Shown: positions 47,774 to 59,932, counted from the first letter of the stretch. The stretch: 64,000 bases of DNA from Rotaria socialis (GCA_905331475.1 CAJNYU010004017.1:56999-120998), one strand, 5' to 3'. Numbers and translations are program-made. The notes: generated by a model not told the origin, from the letters alone.

Positions 47774-48589
47774 CTATTCAACTAAACTATTCTTATAGAT
47801 GGAAAATTTATCGTACTTGTCTCTACAATCCATGAACATGAAATTCTTACCATTTCTGGGACAAGATTCACTTGCTGTAAAGGGCGGCGCAATCAATTGA
47901 TATGGTGGATCTGCCTCACGTAAATGAATCATATATAAGTTTTCATTTGGACTCCATTTGTCCACGACATGAAAATAAGTGCCAGGCATAAGAACAATTT
48001 CATTTTCATTTCTGTAAAACGAATGCATCCCAATTGCTTTACCAGAACGGCTCTCTATAGTGAATAGAGTTCGCACGCCCGAACGACCGACGAATCGTTC
48101 CATGACTTGCATTGCTTCTGTGCATGAACTGGCACCCCACCATACTTGATCGATGTTATATTGTTCGTAGACGTTGCCTCGAATTCCACGCCAGATAAGG
48201 CCCTTTATCGATGGTAACTTGTATAGAGCCGTGAGAAAAAGTTTTAGATAAGAAAACCAAGGTTTCAGCGTCTTTCTTTCTGCAGTACGTAGTGTTCGAT
48301 TAAGAAGAGTGTATAAACTATCATGAGGTTCTTCCCATTCGATCGTATACAGATGAATAGCAGCCGATTGATCGCTAGTCAAACCATCGGCTGGTGTCAG
48401 CGAATTTCGTTTTGCTATATACACCTTTGTATCAAGATCATAGAGTAAAGTTGAAATTGGTCGAACCGCTTCTTCGAGTGATACTAAATTTTCTTTTTCG
48501 TATCCCGTAATTGGAAGGAGCGTTTGACTTGGCTCTTCGCTTGCATCAAGAAAGCGATTGGCTTTGCTTCCTACAAAAGCTGTTGCCAT
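47774..48589 (-). CDS. NAD(+)-protein-arginine ADP-ribosyltransferase domain
   Basis: From ATG 48589 the frame runs 271 codons to a stop at 47774. It is an arginine-type ART: Arg134 in GLIWRGIRG, Ser154-Ser155 in WWGASSCTE, and E-x-E at 195-197 in FYRNENEIVLMPGTYFHVVD, which together form the R-S-E triad. Conserved flanks are LLPITGYEKENLVSLEEAV, SAAIHLYTIEW and WFSYLKLFLTALYKLPSIKG. No signal peptide, so probably cytosolic. The stop at 47774 may not be used. A donor GTTTAG at 47787 would join the domain to the LRR exons downstream, which need an upstream start. If unspliced it is a complete stand-alone ART. Substrate unknown. The catalytic domain resembles its cousin at 19.5 kb in triad but differs in its N-terminus and tail. 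Confidence 0.87.
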   Translation of the reverse strand: MATAFVGSKANRFLDASEEPSQTLLPITGYEKENLVSLEEAVRPISTLLYDLDTKVYIAKRNSLTPADGLTSDQSAAIHLYTIEWEEPHDSLYTLLNRTLRTAERKTLKPWFSYLKLFLTALYKLPSIKGLIWRGIRGNVYEQYNIDQVWWGASSCTEAMQVMERFVGRSGVRTLFTIESRSGKAIGMHSFYRNENEIVLMPGTYFHVVDKWSPNENLYMIHLREADPPYQLIAPPFTASESCPRNGKNFMFMDCRDKYDKFSIYKNSLVE

Positions 48590-49647
48590 TATTGATGGTG
48601 TTGCCACTGACGAAATGGCATTCAAATGAAAAGACGGCCGATAGAACACAAATGAGCGTCATACAAAAAAATGAAATGGAATTATGCGGTTTTTTTTAAA
48701 ATGAATTGTTGTTTATTTGACAGCGCCGTGTTGGACTACGCTGATTTTTTCAGTGTAGATATACAATGGTTTGCAAAACAAAACTGGAAATAGCCTTACA
48801 TTCTGAACATTTTATGTTTTATAGATCTTCTTGAGACTTTCTTTTGCAGCTTTTTTTTAGATTTATCCTACGCATATGATCTACTAAAAAATTCCATACA
48901 TTTTATCAAGTTCTATTGTATCGTGATATAACAAAGACATGCTGTCTCAAATAACATAATGTTTTTGTATTACATTATTAGAACATTTGAATTCGCTCTA
49001 TCAGAAAAATCCACCGATATATAATGATACTACTGTCTATAATTAGTTCCTCATTGAAATAAGATCAGAACTCGTAGCTTTCTAAAATATCGAGCATTCA
49101 ATGGTTGGAAATCTGCTAATACTGCCCAATAGAGTGTCGAACATAAGACCAATCTATTAGACGAGATAATCGAGTGACATGGAAACAACTGTTGAAAAGG
49201 TGAATTCACAAAAATCGCGCAGCATTGAAATTTTCTTAAAATTTTAAACCGAAAAATTTATATTCAATGCGACTGATCGCTTAGGCAGTGAATGTCTTTT
49301 GATAGTAGAATCAAAAGAAGAATGAATCATGTATTGAATTAGATAGTATTACACAATTGTGAACTGATATCTTTTAAACCGAGAAATATATTTTTGAAAA
49401 CAATTGAGCTAACCCCTTACGCGGACTAAATATTTGTTCCAATTTTATTTTACAAACCATCAGAGCTTCTTGAACTATAAACATCATTCAGCTAGTTTGA
49501 ATTAGGTCTTCAAGGAAAGGTTGTAAGACCAAAGAGTTTGAATACAATACACTTAGAATATGAATTGAATCACCAGCTTTTTTTTATTTCTTTTGAACAA
49601 AACAATCAAATTATTATTGCAAATACTTTCAAATAAAATTATTTAGT
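48590..49647. other. Intergenic, no gene seen
   Basis: Lies between the ART start (minus) and the 3' end of the VIT/VWA gene (minus). It presumably holds the ART promoter. No open frame of note. Confidence 0.5.
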
Positions 49648-52168
49648 TCATAGTTTTTCTGAAATATCGGATAGAAATCCATCGAGATCTACCAATTGGT
49701 TTTCGATCATATTAGCGAGAGTTTTACGAGCCTTTTCTACTACAGCGTGCCACAACAGTTCTAAAGCTTTGAAATATTTAGAAAACGCAGCAATTACAAT
49801 TAGTGATATGAGAGTTTTATCATCGAATTGAGAATATTTCGATTGAAATTCTGCGAGAGGCTTTCCAGTCAAATGTTCGATATTCTCAGATTCTAAATTC
49901 CAGAGACCATCAAACGTTTGCTTCTTAATCAAGTGCCGAACAATATCTCGATTGTTTTTTGGCCAATCATCATCATTATCCTCTGCGTCGCACTTTCTTT
50001 TCTTAGCGTCGGTTGCCGGTAAATCATTCGCATTCATATTATCGAGGTTGTTAGACAAAATCGATGAATACTTCTGTGAACTGGATGAATAGCTTGGGGA
50101 TGTTGGCGAGTACGCCGGTGAACTGGGTGAATAGCTTGGGGATGTTGGTGAGTACGTCGGTGAACTGGCTGAATGGCTTAGATACATTGGTAAGAATGGA
50201 CTATATGAGTGATAGGAAAGCACATTATTGAAAATTGGCGGAACGATTGGCTGTGAATATTGATCATCCATAGATAGTTGAATTGGTATTTCACGTAAAA
50301 TCATACCATCATTGTTTTGATTTATTCTCTTTTCAATGCCGACAAAAGCCGTGTATGGACTCAAGATATTGTACTTGAGAGATAACTGAATAATTTGATG
50401 TCTTGTCGACATGATTTCTATGTCCTTCGACAACGAAATATCTTGAACTTGTATTTCCGTATTGAACCCTTCTGATGGGTTTTTTTCATGTTGTAACTCT
50501 AGAATGAGTGCTTTAGCAGCAAGGCGAGCAATTGTCGTATGGTCACACACAGTTGGCACTCGAGTAACTTGAGCTTTGACTAATCGATGATGATCCGGAT
50601 AAGTCTCTAATTCAACAGAAGACTTGTGATTGAATGGAATCGTTTTATCGTCAACGAGGCCGTATACAATGAGTCTCTCATTGAAATAAATTGGAGGTAA
50701 TCGCCTTGGAGCATTGCGAACTTCAACACCAAGATTCCATTTGATGTGCACATTGGTGATGCATGGTCGAAGGGCCCTGCGTAATTGCTCACAAACTGGT
50801 TCATCTACATTTGTGTTTGGTGGAATAAAAACGAATTGACCATTGGTCGCTCGAGCCAGACCCTTGATCAAAGAATGACTAGGTGATTGACCCAAACCGA
50901 ATGAAAAAATTCGAGTGTTTGAAGCCATCGAACGACACAGATTGAGTACTTCTGAAACATTTGAAATTTCACCATCGGTCAGAAGAAAAATCTGGCGCCC
51001 ACGTCCTTGATCAAGTGCGTTTTGTGCAAGCCATTTCAACGGTTCCAACTAAATTCATTCAAAAACAAATAGCAAATATAATCTAATCAAGAAAAAAAAT
51101 GTCTACCAGTTCAGTGCCACCCATATTAGCTTCCATTTTCTCAATCAATTGTTCAGCTTTTTTAACATTTTCTTCATTGTAGATTACAGTACTTTCTCCA
51201 AAGAGACTTTCGTAATTGGAACCAAATCGTATTATATTGAAATGGCAATGAATTGGTAGACTTCTAAGAAAGACTATCATGGCTTCGCGAACGTATAAAA
51301 TCTTATTTTCATCTCTCATTGACCCACTACAATCAACAACAAAGATGAATTCATTGTTCGATATTGCTGACTGGCAAAAATTATTATCGGTGGGAATAAA
51401 TGCCGCCATTACAGCACCAGATTCGACGGCAATGATCGAACTTTCATGCTTTGATTGCAATTCAATATCTAGTAGAATATCGCGATCTAAATATGTATTT
51501 TCCTGAGTAAATGTCACTAAATATGCATCTGTTTGACTTTGATCAACTTCAATTGGATGCGATGTTGAATTTATCCGAGCGATCTGTTGTCCAATATTTT
51601 CAATGCGACAATTAAAAGCAATTGTATACAAAGTTGAATGAACGTATGAATAATTCATGTTTGCAGATGATGAAATACTACCCTTTCCGGGATCATAACG
51701 TGGTGCAATAGCCGTCGGCACTACAAATCGAATGGTGGATTCAGAAGCCAATTCCAATTCCGACACATAGGCTATAGTAATGATACATTCTTTCGATGGA
51801 GGTATCCCACCAACGTTAATCATAAAAATATCACAGGAATCTTCATTCTGTTCCAATAAATAAGCTCCATGGCCACTTTTTATACCATCACAATATTCTT
51901 TCTGTGCTTGATTCTTTTCTTTCAACTCGGCGATAATTTCACGATCATCAATATGAGCTACAAACGAATAGATAGCAGCTCGTTCTTCGATCGGAAAACA
52001 ATAGACCGCTTCAATCGGCGTATTTTCCTCGTTTCGAAACACCTGTCTTATCTTTACATCGGCGGCAAATGAACGAATCTTTGCCTCAATGTTTACATTC
52101 TTTAGAGGTACATATTGTACCGGTTTATCAGAATGATCTTCTCCTATCGTAGCTTTGATTCGAAGCAT
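49648..52168 (-). CDS. VIT/VWA-domain protein with CTD-like heptads
   Basis: Two exons (52168-51107 and 51048-49648) give 820 residues. Residues 1-130 are a VIT domain (VPLKNVNIEAKIRSFAADVK, EAVYCFPIEERAAIYSFVAH, INVGGIPPSKECIITIAY). A VWA domain follows with a MIDAS motif DCSGSM, the Thr of MGGTEL and FLLTDGE, so metal-dependent ligand binding is expected. Next comes the beta-rich C-flank seen in VWA5A and PARP4 (LAAKALILELQ, ISLKYNILSPYTAFVGIEKR-like). Residues about 643-680 contain YSPTSPS, YSPSSPA, YSPTSPS and YSSSSQK, copies of the RNA polymerase II CTD heptad. An acidic/basic linker (KKRKCDAEDNDDDW) could be a nuclear signal. The C-terminus (FDGLWNLESENIEHLTGKPL, LIVIAAFSKYFKALELLWHA) resembles the end of VWA5A and the vault-binding region of PARP4. 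No PARP domain. Family role is little known. Confidence 0.88.
50078..50181. repeat. 42-bp coding tandem repeat (CTD-like heptads)
   Basis: Copies at 50078-50119 and 50120-50161 are near identical (42 bp each, two heptads each), with a partial third copy from 50162. The repeat encodes, on the minus strand, the Tyr-Ser-Pro heptads of the VIT/VWA protein, so the heptads probably grew by DNA duplication. Confidence 0.85.
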
Positions 52169-52489
52169 GTTACACCTTGCCAAACGTAGATAGAAATGAA
52201 TAGTTTTGTGTGCAACACACCTTTTATAGTGACTGACGGAGAGAAAGAAAGAAAAAGAAAAATAACTGGCTGTTTTTGTTGTGCAATAATTCGAAGTGAC
52301 TCAGCTAGAGACATATCTCAATTGTATCATAATAAAGATATCGATCTACTCTTGGAAAGATACAACTACTATAAATCAAAATGAAGAAAATGATTATTTT
52401 TCCTTTTAAACAATCATTATCTCGTATTCATGATTTATTTGTTCAATTAGACTATTAGCTAATATTTATTCGAAAGAAAAAAAAATAGA
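52169..52489. other. Short intergenic spacer
   Basis: About 320 bp between the VIT/VWA start and the end of the kinase gene, both on the minus strand. It must contain the VIT/VWA promoter. Nothing else is seen. Confidence 0.5.
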
Positions 52490-54040
52490 TTAAAAATGAA
52501 ATTCAAGAATTTCTTCTGAATTAGTTCCATGAACTGCAGACTTAGGTGAATCAGTTTGATGGTTTTCTTCACTTCTTTTCTTTTTCTTAATCTTGACATT
52601 ATTAATATTCGCAACTGATTGACTAACATCAGTAATAGCCCATGGGAAATCATTATTAGCATCATAAAATACATCTGTAAATAGAAATTGAATGAAACGT
52701 TGTTCATAATCATTTGGTTCAATAACAGAATATTCAAGATGTCGATTAGGATCCGTAATTTTTCGAAATGCTTGATCGATAAGTTTAAAACTATCAAATG
52801 TTTGAAGCATATCAACCAGAGCCAAATAAATATAAACACGCTTATTCGTATTATTTATAATACCCGGAATGGGTAAAGTCTCATAAGCAACTGAATCATT
52901 ATTATAATATAAATCCATATCAAGTTTTTCTTGGAGCATTTCCAAAGGTTTCAAATATGAATTAAGTGAAGCATTAACTTCACACTCAACAATTGATGGT
53001 GAAGCATCAACAGCAAGATCTTTCTGATGTATTGACGTAAGACTGTTTGTTGCGCGAAGAAGAGCTGTAATGCCTGTTATTTGTTGACGGTCTACCATTT
53101 GAGTTTTCGACATATCTAAATGTCGAATTCCAACTATTAATGAAAAATCTGTTACGTTCAATTTTCTTAAAGCTTTCGCATCATTAGCCAGTGTAGTTTT
53201 TAATTTTCGGAAAATATTCGTTGGTATACGTATACCCGCAGGATACAACTCTTTAAAATCCATATCTTTCAATTTATAGAATTTTTCCGTTGATAAATAT
53301 CCAGTGATTTTTCGATTTATTGTTGAGCCTTTTAAATCGAATATTTCGTTTATTTTTAATGACGGTGTAAACGCGTTAACCATAACAACAACATAAATTG
53401 TAAAATTCGATAATGATGATTCTAAACGGATGGAATATAATCCAGTGTAACGATTAAACATTGTTGGTCGTTGCCGAAATTGTATCGAATAACCTTGTAG
53501 AATTTGAATTAATAAACGTGCTTCATATTCGCGTAGAGTTTTTAGAATAAACAAATTGTCCGATGTTTTATACATCAACGAACCACTTTTGCCTGTATTT
53601 GTAAAATCTTTTAAACCATGTTCAGAAAATGATTGACGAAATTTTTCGTTTGATATACCGATGTCTTCGCGTAATTGATAGAAAATCGTTGGAGCTAATG
53701 AACCTATTTCAATATTCAGTTTATCGTCAATACCATTTGATTGAAAAGATTCGATATTAGCGTCTTTCGCAGTTAATGAATATTGACGTGAATGATATAA
53801 ACGATTTTCAGTACCGAGAAGAGTTGAATTATCTTCTGCGTAATCCGCAAATTTTCGTTTAACATGATCAATTAAATCAACTATAGCAAGTTGTAATGCT
53901 CGACCAATAGTGGACGTTTTTGAACTAACATAACGTAATTGTATTGGAGATTTTACATAGGATCCTAAATGAAAATCGAGTCGATCCCATAGATCAGTGT
54001 TTAATAAACCTTCAGATATTTCATTGTTACTAGTTGCCAT
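52490..54040 (-). CDS. Divergent phosphatidylinositol-phosphate kinase (PIP5K/PIP4K-like), intronless
   Basis: A 516-codon uninterrupted frame from ATG 54040. The PIPK fold is visible: glycine-rich GKSGSLMYKT (150-159), nucleotide-binding Lys167 in LFILKTL, EARLLIQILQGYSIQFRQRP, RYTGLYSIRL, the hallmark DLKGST (235-240), KDMDFKELYPAGIRIP, the catalytic VTDFSLIVGI (Asp298, usually MDYSLL), and LVDMLQ in place of IIDILQ. Lys and Asp catalytic positions are therefore kept, but many family residues differ and the activation-loop region near DYEQRFIQFLF is short. The protein ends in a basic KIKKKKR stretch. By family it phosphorylates phosphoinositides at membranes. Which ring position cannot be told. 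The lack of introns suggests a retrocopy or an old single-exon lineage. Not obviously damaged. Confidence 0.85.
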   Translation of the reverse strand: MATSNNEISEGLLNTDLWDRLDFHLGSYVKSPIQLRYVSSKTSTIGRALQLAIVDLIDHVKRKFADYAEDNSTLLGTENRLYHSRQYSLTAKDANIESFQSNGIDDKLNIEIGSLAPTIFYQLREDIGISNEKFRQSFSEHGLKDFTNTGKSGSLMYKTSDNLFILKTLREYEARLLIQILQGYSIQFRQRPTMFNRYTGLYSIRLESSLSNFTIYVVVMVNAFTPSLKINEIFDLKGSTINRKITGYLSTEKFYKLKDMDFKELYPAGIRIPTNIFRKLKTTLANDAKALRKLNVTDFSLIVGIRHLDMSKTQMVDRQQITGITALLRATNSLTSIHQKDLAVDASPSIVECEVNASLNSYLKPLEMLQEKLDMDLYYNNDSVAYETLPIPGIINNTNKRVYIYLALVDMLQTFDSFKLIDQAFRKITDPNRHLEYSVIEPNDYEQRFIQFLFTDVFYDANNDFPWAITDVSQSVANINNVKIKKKKRSEENHQTDSPKSAVHGTNSEEILEFHF

Positions 54041-55535
54041 ATTTCTATTTTGTTACTTTTTGAAAGAAAGACAAAAAACCAATCGCTGTCACGCTTCAAT
54101 AAACGAAATACAACAAAACGTATTTGTTACAATCGAGTGTAACACCTTGAATGCATGATCGTTTGTTTACTAGATGCAACATAACATTTCTACACCATTT
54201 ATTATACAAATTTTTCTTTTCTAGTTCATTGAAGTTTACACTGTTTCAACATACGACAGGGCTGAGCCCGTATGAAAATATCTTCATTACTTTAATCAAA
54301 ATACCATCAGAAGCGTCGAATAAAATTTAATGAGCACATATTTTAGAGTCCGATCTCGTGTCCCTAATAAAACTACTGAAATTAGTGTACTCAACTGCAA
54401 GTACAGTATAATGCAATTGTGCCGATGAAATGTTGATATCAAGAAAATATCCTTAATTCATTTTGTATGTTGATATTAATAAATGAATTATGATTAGTTG
54501 ATTGTATTTCACCAAAAAATGAGATATGTCAAGAAATGTACAGTCGCTTTCGCATGAAAGATGATTTATTTTTATTTTTATCTATAATACTGTCATCAAT
54601 CTCATTAGTCTCCCTTTATATCAGTTAGTGGGTTTTCATATTCACATCATATTTCTGTTATTTGAAACTACATTTTAAATGTTTCAATGTCAACGATTTT
54701 ATCGTTTTTTTTCATACTCTCTGTCCCGCATATATATTTAAAAGATCTCTAATATGACAGTTATTGCTCTTCTCTCGTAGAATGCTCCATTCCCAGTGTT
54801 TTTACAAGAATTTTCGTGCTTTAATAATTAAAAGAAAGAAAAAAATCTCATTAAAAGTAATCAAAATTTTATGTTTGACCCAATAGAAAAATAGATCGAG
54901 GCGCTATACATCGTCCATATTCACATAACTTAGTATATGTTTCATTTGTGTAGTCTGATATCAAAAAAGGTGAAGTGACAATGAAATAATTTTTCGAAAA
55001 CGATAAATCTGTGTTTTTTTGTTTGTAATTTTTTCATGCAGATCATCAAAAAATAAGAAAAAATATTTTTTATATTAATTTATTGTATAATTGAATGAAT
55101 ACTATTACCTGAAGTGCATCTATACATGTTTAGGTATTCACACATCTATTAGTGCGAATAAATAATATTTGATGAAAATGTCAGTTAATATTTTGTATTG
55201 AGTGAGATCTTGTTTTTTTTCCTTGTATTTTCAAAACGTTTTACATTTTGTAAATTTAAAATTTTCGTGCCCTCATCAACATGAGAAATAAAATAAAAGT
55301 GACTTTTTAATAGAAGTTTTATTTTTATAAGAACGTTGCTCCATTCTTATTTCTCATTCTATCGAAGCCCTCTATATATCAGAATGCATAAATATATCAA
55401 ATAAAGACATTGCTCTTATTTGATTGGTGCTATGATGAAAACCCATGATATTATTCATTCGTGTTGTCCCAAAAAAAAGGAAGCAGAATTATACAAATTA
55501 ATGAATTGAGTATAATTAAATCATTAGAAAAAAAA
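54041..55535. other. Divergent promoter region, no gene seen
   Basis: Separates two genes transcribed away from each other (kinase minus, ASXL-like plus), so it should hold both promoters. It has no open frame above 60 codons, and I find no exon for the missing ASXL N-terminal domains. Confidence 0.5.
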
Positions 55536-58073
55536 ATGAAGGTAGTCAAAGGTGCAAGTACAGGAGATAAAACTAGTTACAATTATTCTAAACCCACTCC
55601 TCCACCGTCTGTTTCAATTGACGATCAACTCGATGATACAGATGAAGATTGGCAGATGTCAAAAGGTAATCATTCACAACAAATATCCCATCAAACGACT
55701 ATAAAAGTTGTCTCACCCACTTATGAAATGCAAACAAATGAAGATAATACTGAAACATTAGCGAAACCACAACCAGTTGTACAGCAGACACGAACATTAG
55801 CACAAATTAGAGAACAACTTGCATTAAAACGAAAAGGTTCGTTGTGTTTTTTTCTTAAAATTATTGTAATGAATTAGAATTGAATAATTTTTTTTCCGTT
55901 TAGCATCCGCTGCTGCAGCTTCAAATTCGTCAAGTATGTCATCGTAGAAGATTTAAATTTAAATTTTATTTTGTATTTAATTTTAGATAATCAAACTTCT
56001 AGTTCAATGGTTAATATTATTAAAACAGAATTAATTACACAAAATGAATCCAGTGAACGAACGATGTATGCTTGTTAATCGAGAAAGATGCACGCTTTTA
56101 TGTCCGAAAGAGTGCGATAGAGGTCTCACTTAAGTTCTTTCATTTTACAATAATCATTTCATCAGTGACTACCTCGTGTTGCACATTTAAATCCCCACAA
56201 GATTTACGCTTGTATCGTTTAAGCAAAAAAAAACAAATGGCGTTTTTTCCATGACTGATGAAAAATGTTCTAGAACTTTATATCTAGAAAAAAGTAAAAC
56301 TTAATTGTTTACATTTAATTTATAATACATGATCAGAGATAAAAAAATAAAATACTCAATGATTCGCGTTGGAGATTTGATCTAGGTTCAAAAAGTTTCC
56401 TAATGAGAATATGCAAATATCGAAACTGCATCGTGACTGAAATTCAACAATAGACTATCTTAATGAATCTCCGGTAACACTTTTTTTTCAATTCTAACTA
56501 ATGAATATAGAAAGTTTTGGCGACAAATGTTTTCTATTCGATAGAAGAAATCGGATCTTCACAATAAGATAAGACAAAGACACTTAATCCTTCCTAACAA
56601 GGCATCGATTTGAAAACAGGCAAAGTAAACGCTCATAGAAACTATCTAATAGAGACGACCAGCTAAACACGCGACAGCGATAGTTTGATTATTTCTATTA
56701 ACTTACGAAATTTTTCTTTTTTTCCCTCTCTCTATTAGGTCATCATTTGCTACTCCTACTAAAAATCAACCAATAGGACAAGTTGCTACAATCCTACCTT
56801 CATCATTGTTCACCAATCAATCATCAAATGATTCTCTTCTTTTGGTATGTCCTAACAAGATTTTTCTTCTTCATTCGAATATGTATATGTGACGTGATAG
56901 TTTTTCTTCTTCTTATCGACAAGTTTACATGCCGTCTCGTTTTTGTTGTGTCTCAAATAGTGCGCCATACGATATAATGCTTTCTCTTTTGTTCTTTTTT
57001 TTCACTCTATCGACAAACCATCCAACAAAATTTGTTTCATTTTGACGCTTACTTACTTACTCTCTTTTCTCCATCGTTGTCGGATTTTTTCTTGCTTTAC
57101 TACCAACACGGCAAACGTCTGATCGGTTATGTTATTCGTTCCTTTCTTGTTTTACTCTTCATCGTTCCACTACCATCAGTTCTATATTTTATACACGCAA
57201 AGGCAACAAGTCAAAATACATCGATGATGAGGATAATAATCAGTGTGTGTTCGAGAGGAGACAGAAAAGAAATCACTCACAAATAAGTTTTTTTAAGAGA
57301 ACAAAAAAAGAAGAAGAAGAAGAAGAAGAAAAGAATGAATACTACATGATGCACCGACAGGCAGCACTAGCTCTAGTGCTCAGGAAGAAGAAAAACTACA
57401 TGTATTTCTTCTTTTGTCTCCAATTTCAAGACACATTGTCGTCGACATCACAATTCTCATGTTGTTGTATCTGTCTCTATTAGTTCGAATACTATGATTC
57501 ATTCGGACCTATTTTACTTTCGTCATTGACACTTTCTTTTTTTGTGATGAAGTACCAGTACTAGTCAAATAATCAGAGGAAGAAGAAGAAAAAAATTGGA
57601 CACTGAACTTAATCATGAGCAGTACTCAATGTTTCATGTGTTCTATCGTATCTTCTTTGTCAAACCATATTTTGTCGACATCGACGATCTCGCAGTTAAG
57701 AGTAGCTATACATACATATAGACCATAGAGAAATGTTAAACTGTGTTTAATCGTTGCAACACAAAGACGCGGACGAACTATAGTGTGTCTGTGCGTTTCT
57801 GCTGACATTGAGAAAGGAAGATGGGACGAGAAACTAGAAGAAGAACAGGAAAAAAAATAGAATATAACTGAATGTGATTCGAATGAACTCATAAAATATA
57901 ACGAGGAAAACAAAAAGAAAAAAGAAAGAAATTGATGATTGATCATATATATATATATATATTTAGCTTGTTCTTTCTTTTTTTCTTAAACACATTGAAG
58001 CAAAAGAAAAAAAGGACAAAATATTGATTTCAACATGCCGTCTTTATCTTTTTTTCTCTCTATAGAATACAAC

Positions 58074-58107
<34 letters not shown>

Positions 58108-59932
58108 TCAGTAACACAATTTTTATTCGACGATTTTTCTGAACCGTTCGATTCATTTACTGCATCAATGATCGACAATATCAGTGAATCAACAACGAAT
58201 AATCATCATCAGAGAAGTCCTCAATTGCAACAAGAACAACCGAAAAATAGTTCCAATAGTCAAATAACCCTTGATTTCAATAGTATTTTACAAGAATTAA
58301 AATCTGTCGGTGAAGCACATCAACCGGAACAACAAACAACTATGATCGTTGAAAATATCACAGCTAATATTAAACAACAATCACAAGCAGATACAAATTC
58401 TAATAATACAGGTAAATTAATATGAGCAGTTGCAAATCTAGTAAGAAAGAAGACGAAGCAGCACTGCAGTCGGAAGGAAGGAAATAGAGAGTAATCAATA
58501 GTTTATTTTCTTTTTTTTTTATAAAATAAATCATTATTGAGAAATTAATCAAATCAAGTGACGGAAAGAAGTCTGAACAGTTGACAGGGGACATGTATCA
58601 ACGTTCTACATTGAATTCGACACTAGCTAAAAAATGGTTGGAACTCACGCAAACCAGCACATACAAAGTTGAACGCATCCAGGAGAGATGAGAATATTAG
58701 TAAGAGAAAAAACGATAATTTGCATAGAGACTTTACGGCTAAACTGCTGCGAGTTCGATTGATGACATTGTTTTTCTTTTTAGTGTCCTCGGTCAAATAC
58801 GAACCATCGTCATCAGATGGTCTATTTGCGTATCTTTCATCAGATTCTGCCATATCATTACCAAGCATAAATACAATGATGCTTTCATCGATACCCTCGT
58901 CAACTATAGCGCATTCACCTGTTCGTACGCCAAAAAAGAAAGGAACTAACGGAGAAAGTTTATCGCCCAAAATTAAAAAAGAACCTGGTGGAATAATTAA
59001 AGCAAAAACAATTAAGAAAACTAAAAAAGAAACAACACTCAATGGTGAATCATTACAACAAATTTTAATTAAAACCAATGGAGAATTTATTGAACCGATG
59101 CATATTGTTCTTGCATCACCTGTTAAACCTCAACAATCGACAACATCCTATTCACCAATAGCACCAGCAACAAATAAGAAGAATACGAATGAATCAACAG
59201 CGAGTTGGATGACAACAAATATTTCTCAAACAACAAAAAATGCACAAGCACTTGCATTAAAAGCCGTAGCAAGAAATCAAGTAGCAAAAATAAATCAACA
59301 ACAACAACAACAACAACAACAACAAACTATGGATACCAGTAGGATTAGCCGGAAAATATTTATTTCTTGTTCATAACTTTTACGGTTTTATAGGCAATTA
59401 TGATTCATCACGTCCAACTTTACTTCTAACACGAACAGGTTCTTCATCACAACATCAGACTTTACAAGCTCGTGTAAATGCATTTGTAGTAAATATGCCT
59501 CAACAACAATCTGCAAAGTTCAATCCTGCAGCTGGTACAACATTAACACCACAGCAACATGTCTTTTTACAGCAAATAATGCGTTGCGATTCTTCAACAA
59601 CAACTTCAGAACCAACAACATCCATAGGAAATTTTGTACAACAACAACAGCCAATTTCAACATCTGTTCGTGTTCCAACCACCACATCAACGACGACCTT
59701 TATTTCACAACAGCAAGTTCAACAATCATCAAACGGAATCGATTCGACCCGAAAACAACAACTATTCGATGCACTGTCAGCATCGTTAGCAACAAGTCGA
59801 ACAACAAATTACAAATGCACTTGCGAATGTAAACCACTAATTGCTTGTAAAAGATGTGGCGCATATTGCCACGATGATTGTATCGGACAAACTAAACTAT
59901 GTGGCAATTGTCTTGTTATAGCTCCGTGTTAA
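55536..59932 (+). CDS. asxl: ASXL (Additional sex combs-like) homologue with C-terminal PHD finger
   Basis: Seven exons (55536-55836, 55904-55933, 55987-56065, 56739-56844, 58066-58411, 58784-59338, 59394-59932) give 651 residues. The C-terminal 40 residues are the atypical ASXL PHD finger: [20 protein letters not shown] then [17 protein letters not shown], close to the vertebrate ASXL1-3 C-terminus. [15 protein letters not shown] in exon 1 recalls the ASXL region after DEUBAD. The middle is low-complexity with poly-Asn from (AAT)n, Gln-rich runs, IKTEL and VKYEPSS (SUMO-type) and a basic KKTKKE region. ASXL proteins are chromatin cofactors of BAP1 deubiquitinase and Polycomb/Trithorax function. 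HARE-HTH and DEUBAD are not found in these exons, so either 5' exons are missed or the gene is shortened. Exon 2 is a 30-nt micro-exon. The start codon is the least certain part. Confidence 0.8.
58075..58108. repeat. (AAT)n coding microsatellite
   Basis: Eleven AAT triplets inside an exon of the ASXL-like gene encode a poly-Asn run, so length changes would stay in frame. Confidence 0.9.

Noticed and set aside
52459-52839. 126-codon minus-strand frame rich in Ile/Leu/Met
   Set aside because: Alternative frame of the PIP kinase gene; the hydrophobic look comes from AT-rich codons.
57301-57483. Frame with Glu run
   Set aside because: A (GAA)n microsatellite within an ASXL-like intron; no splice support.
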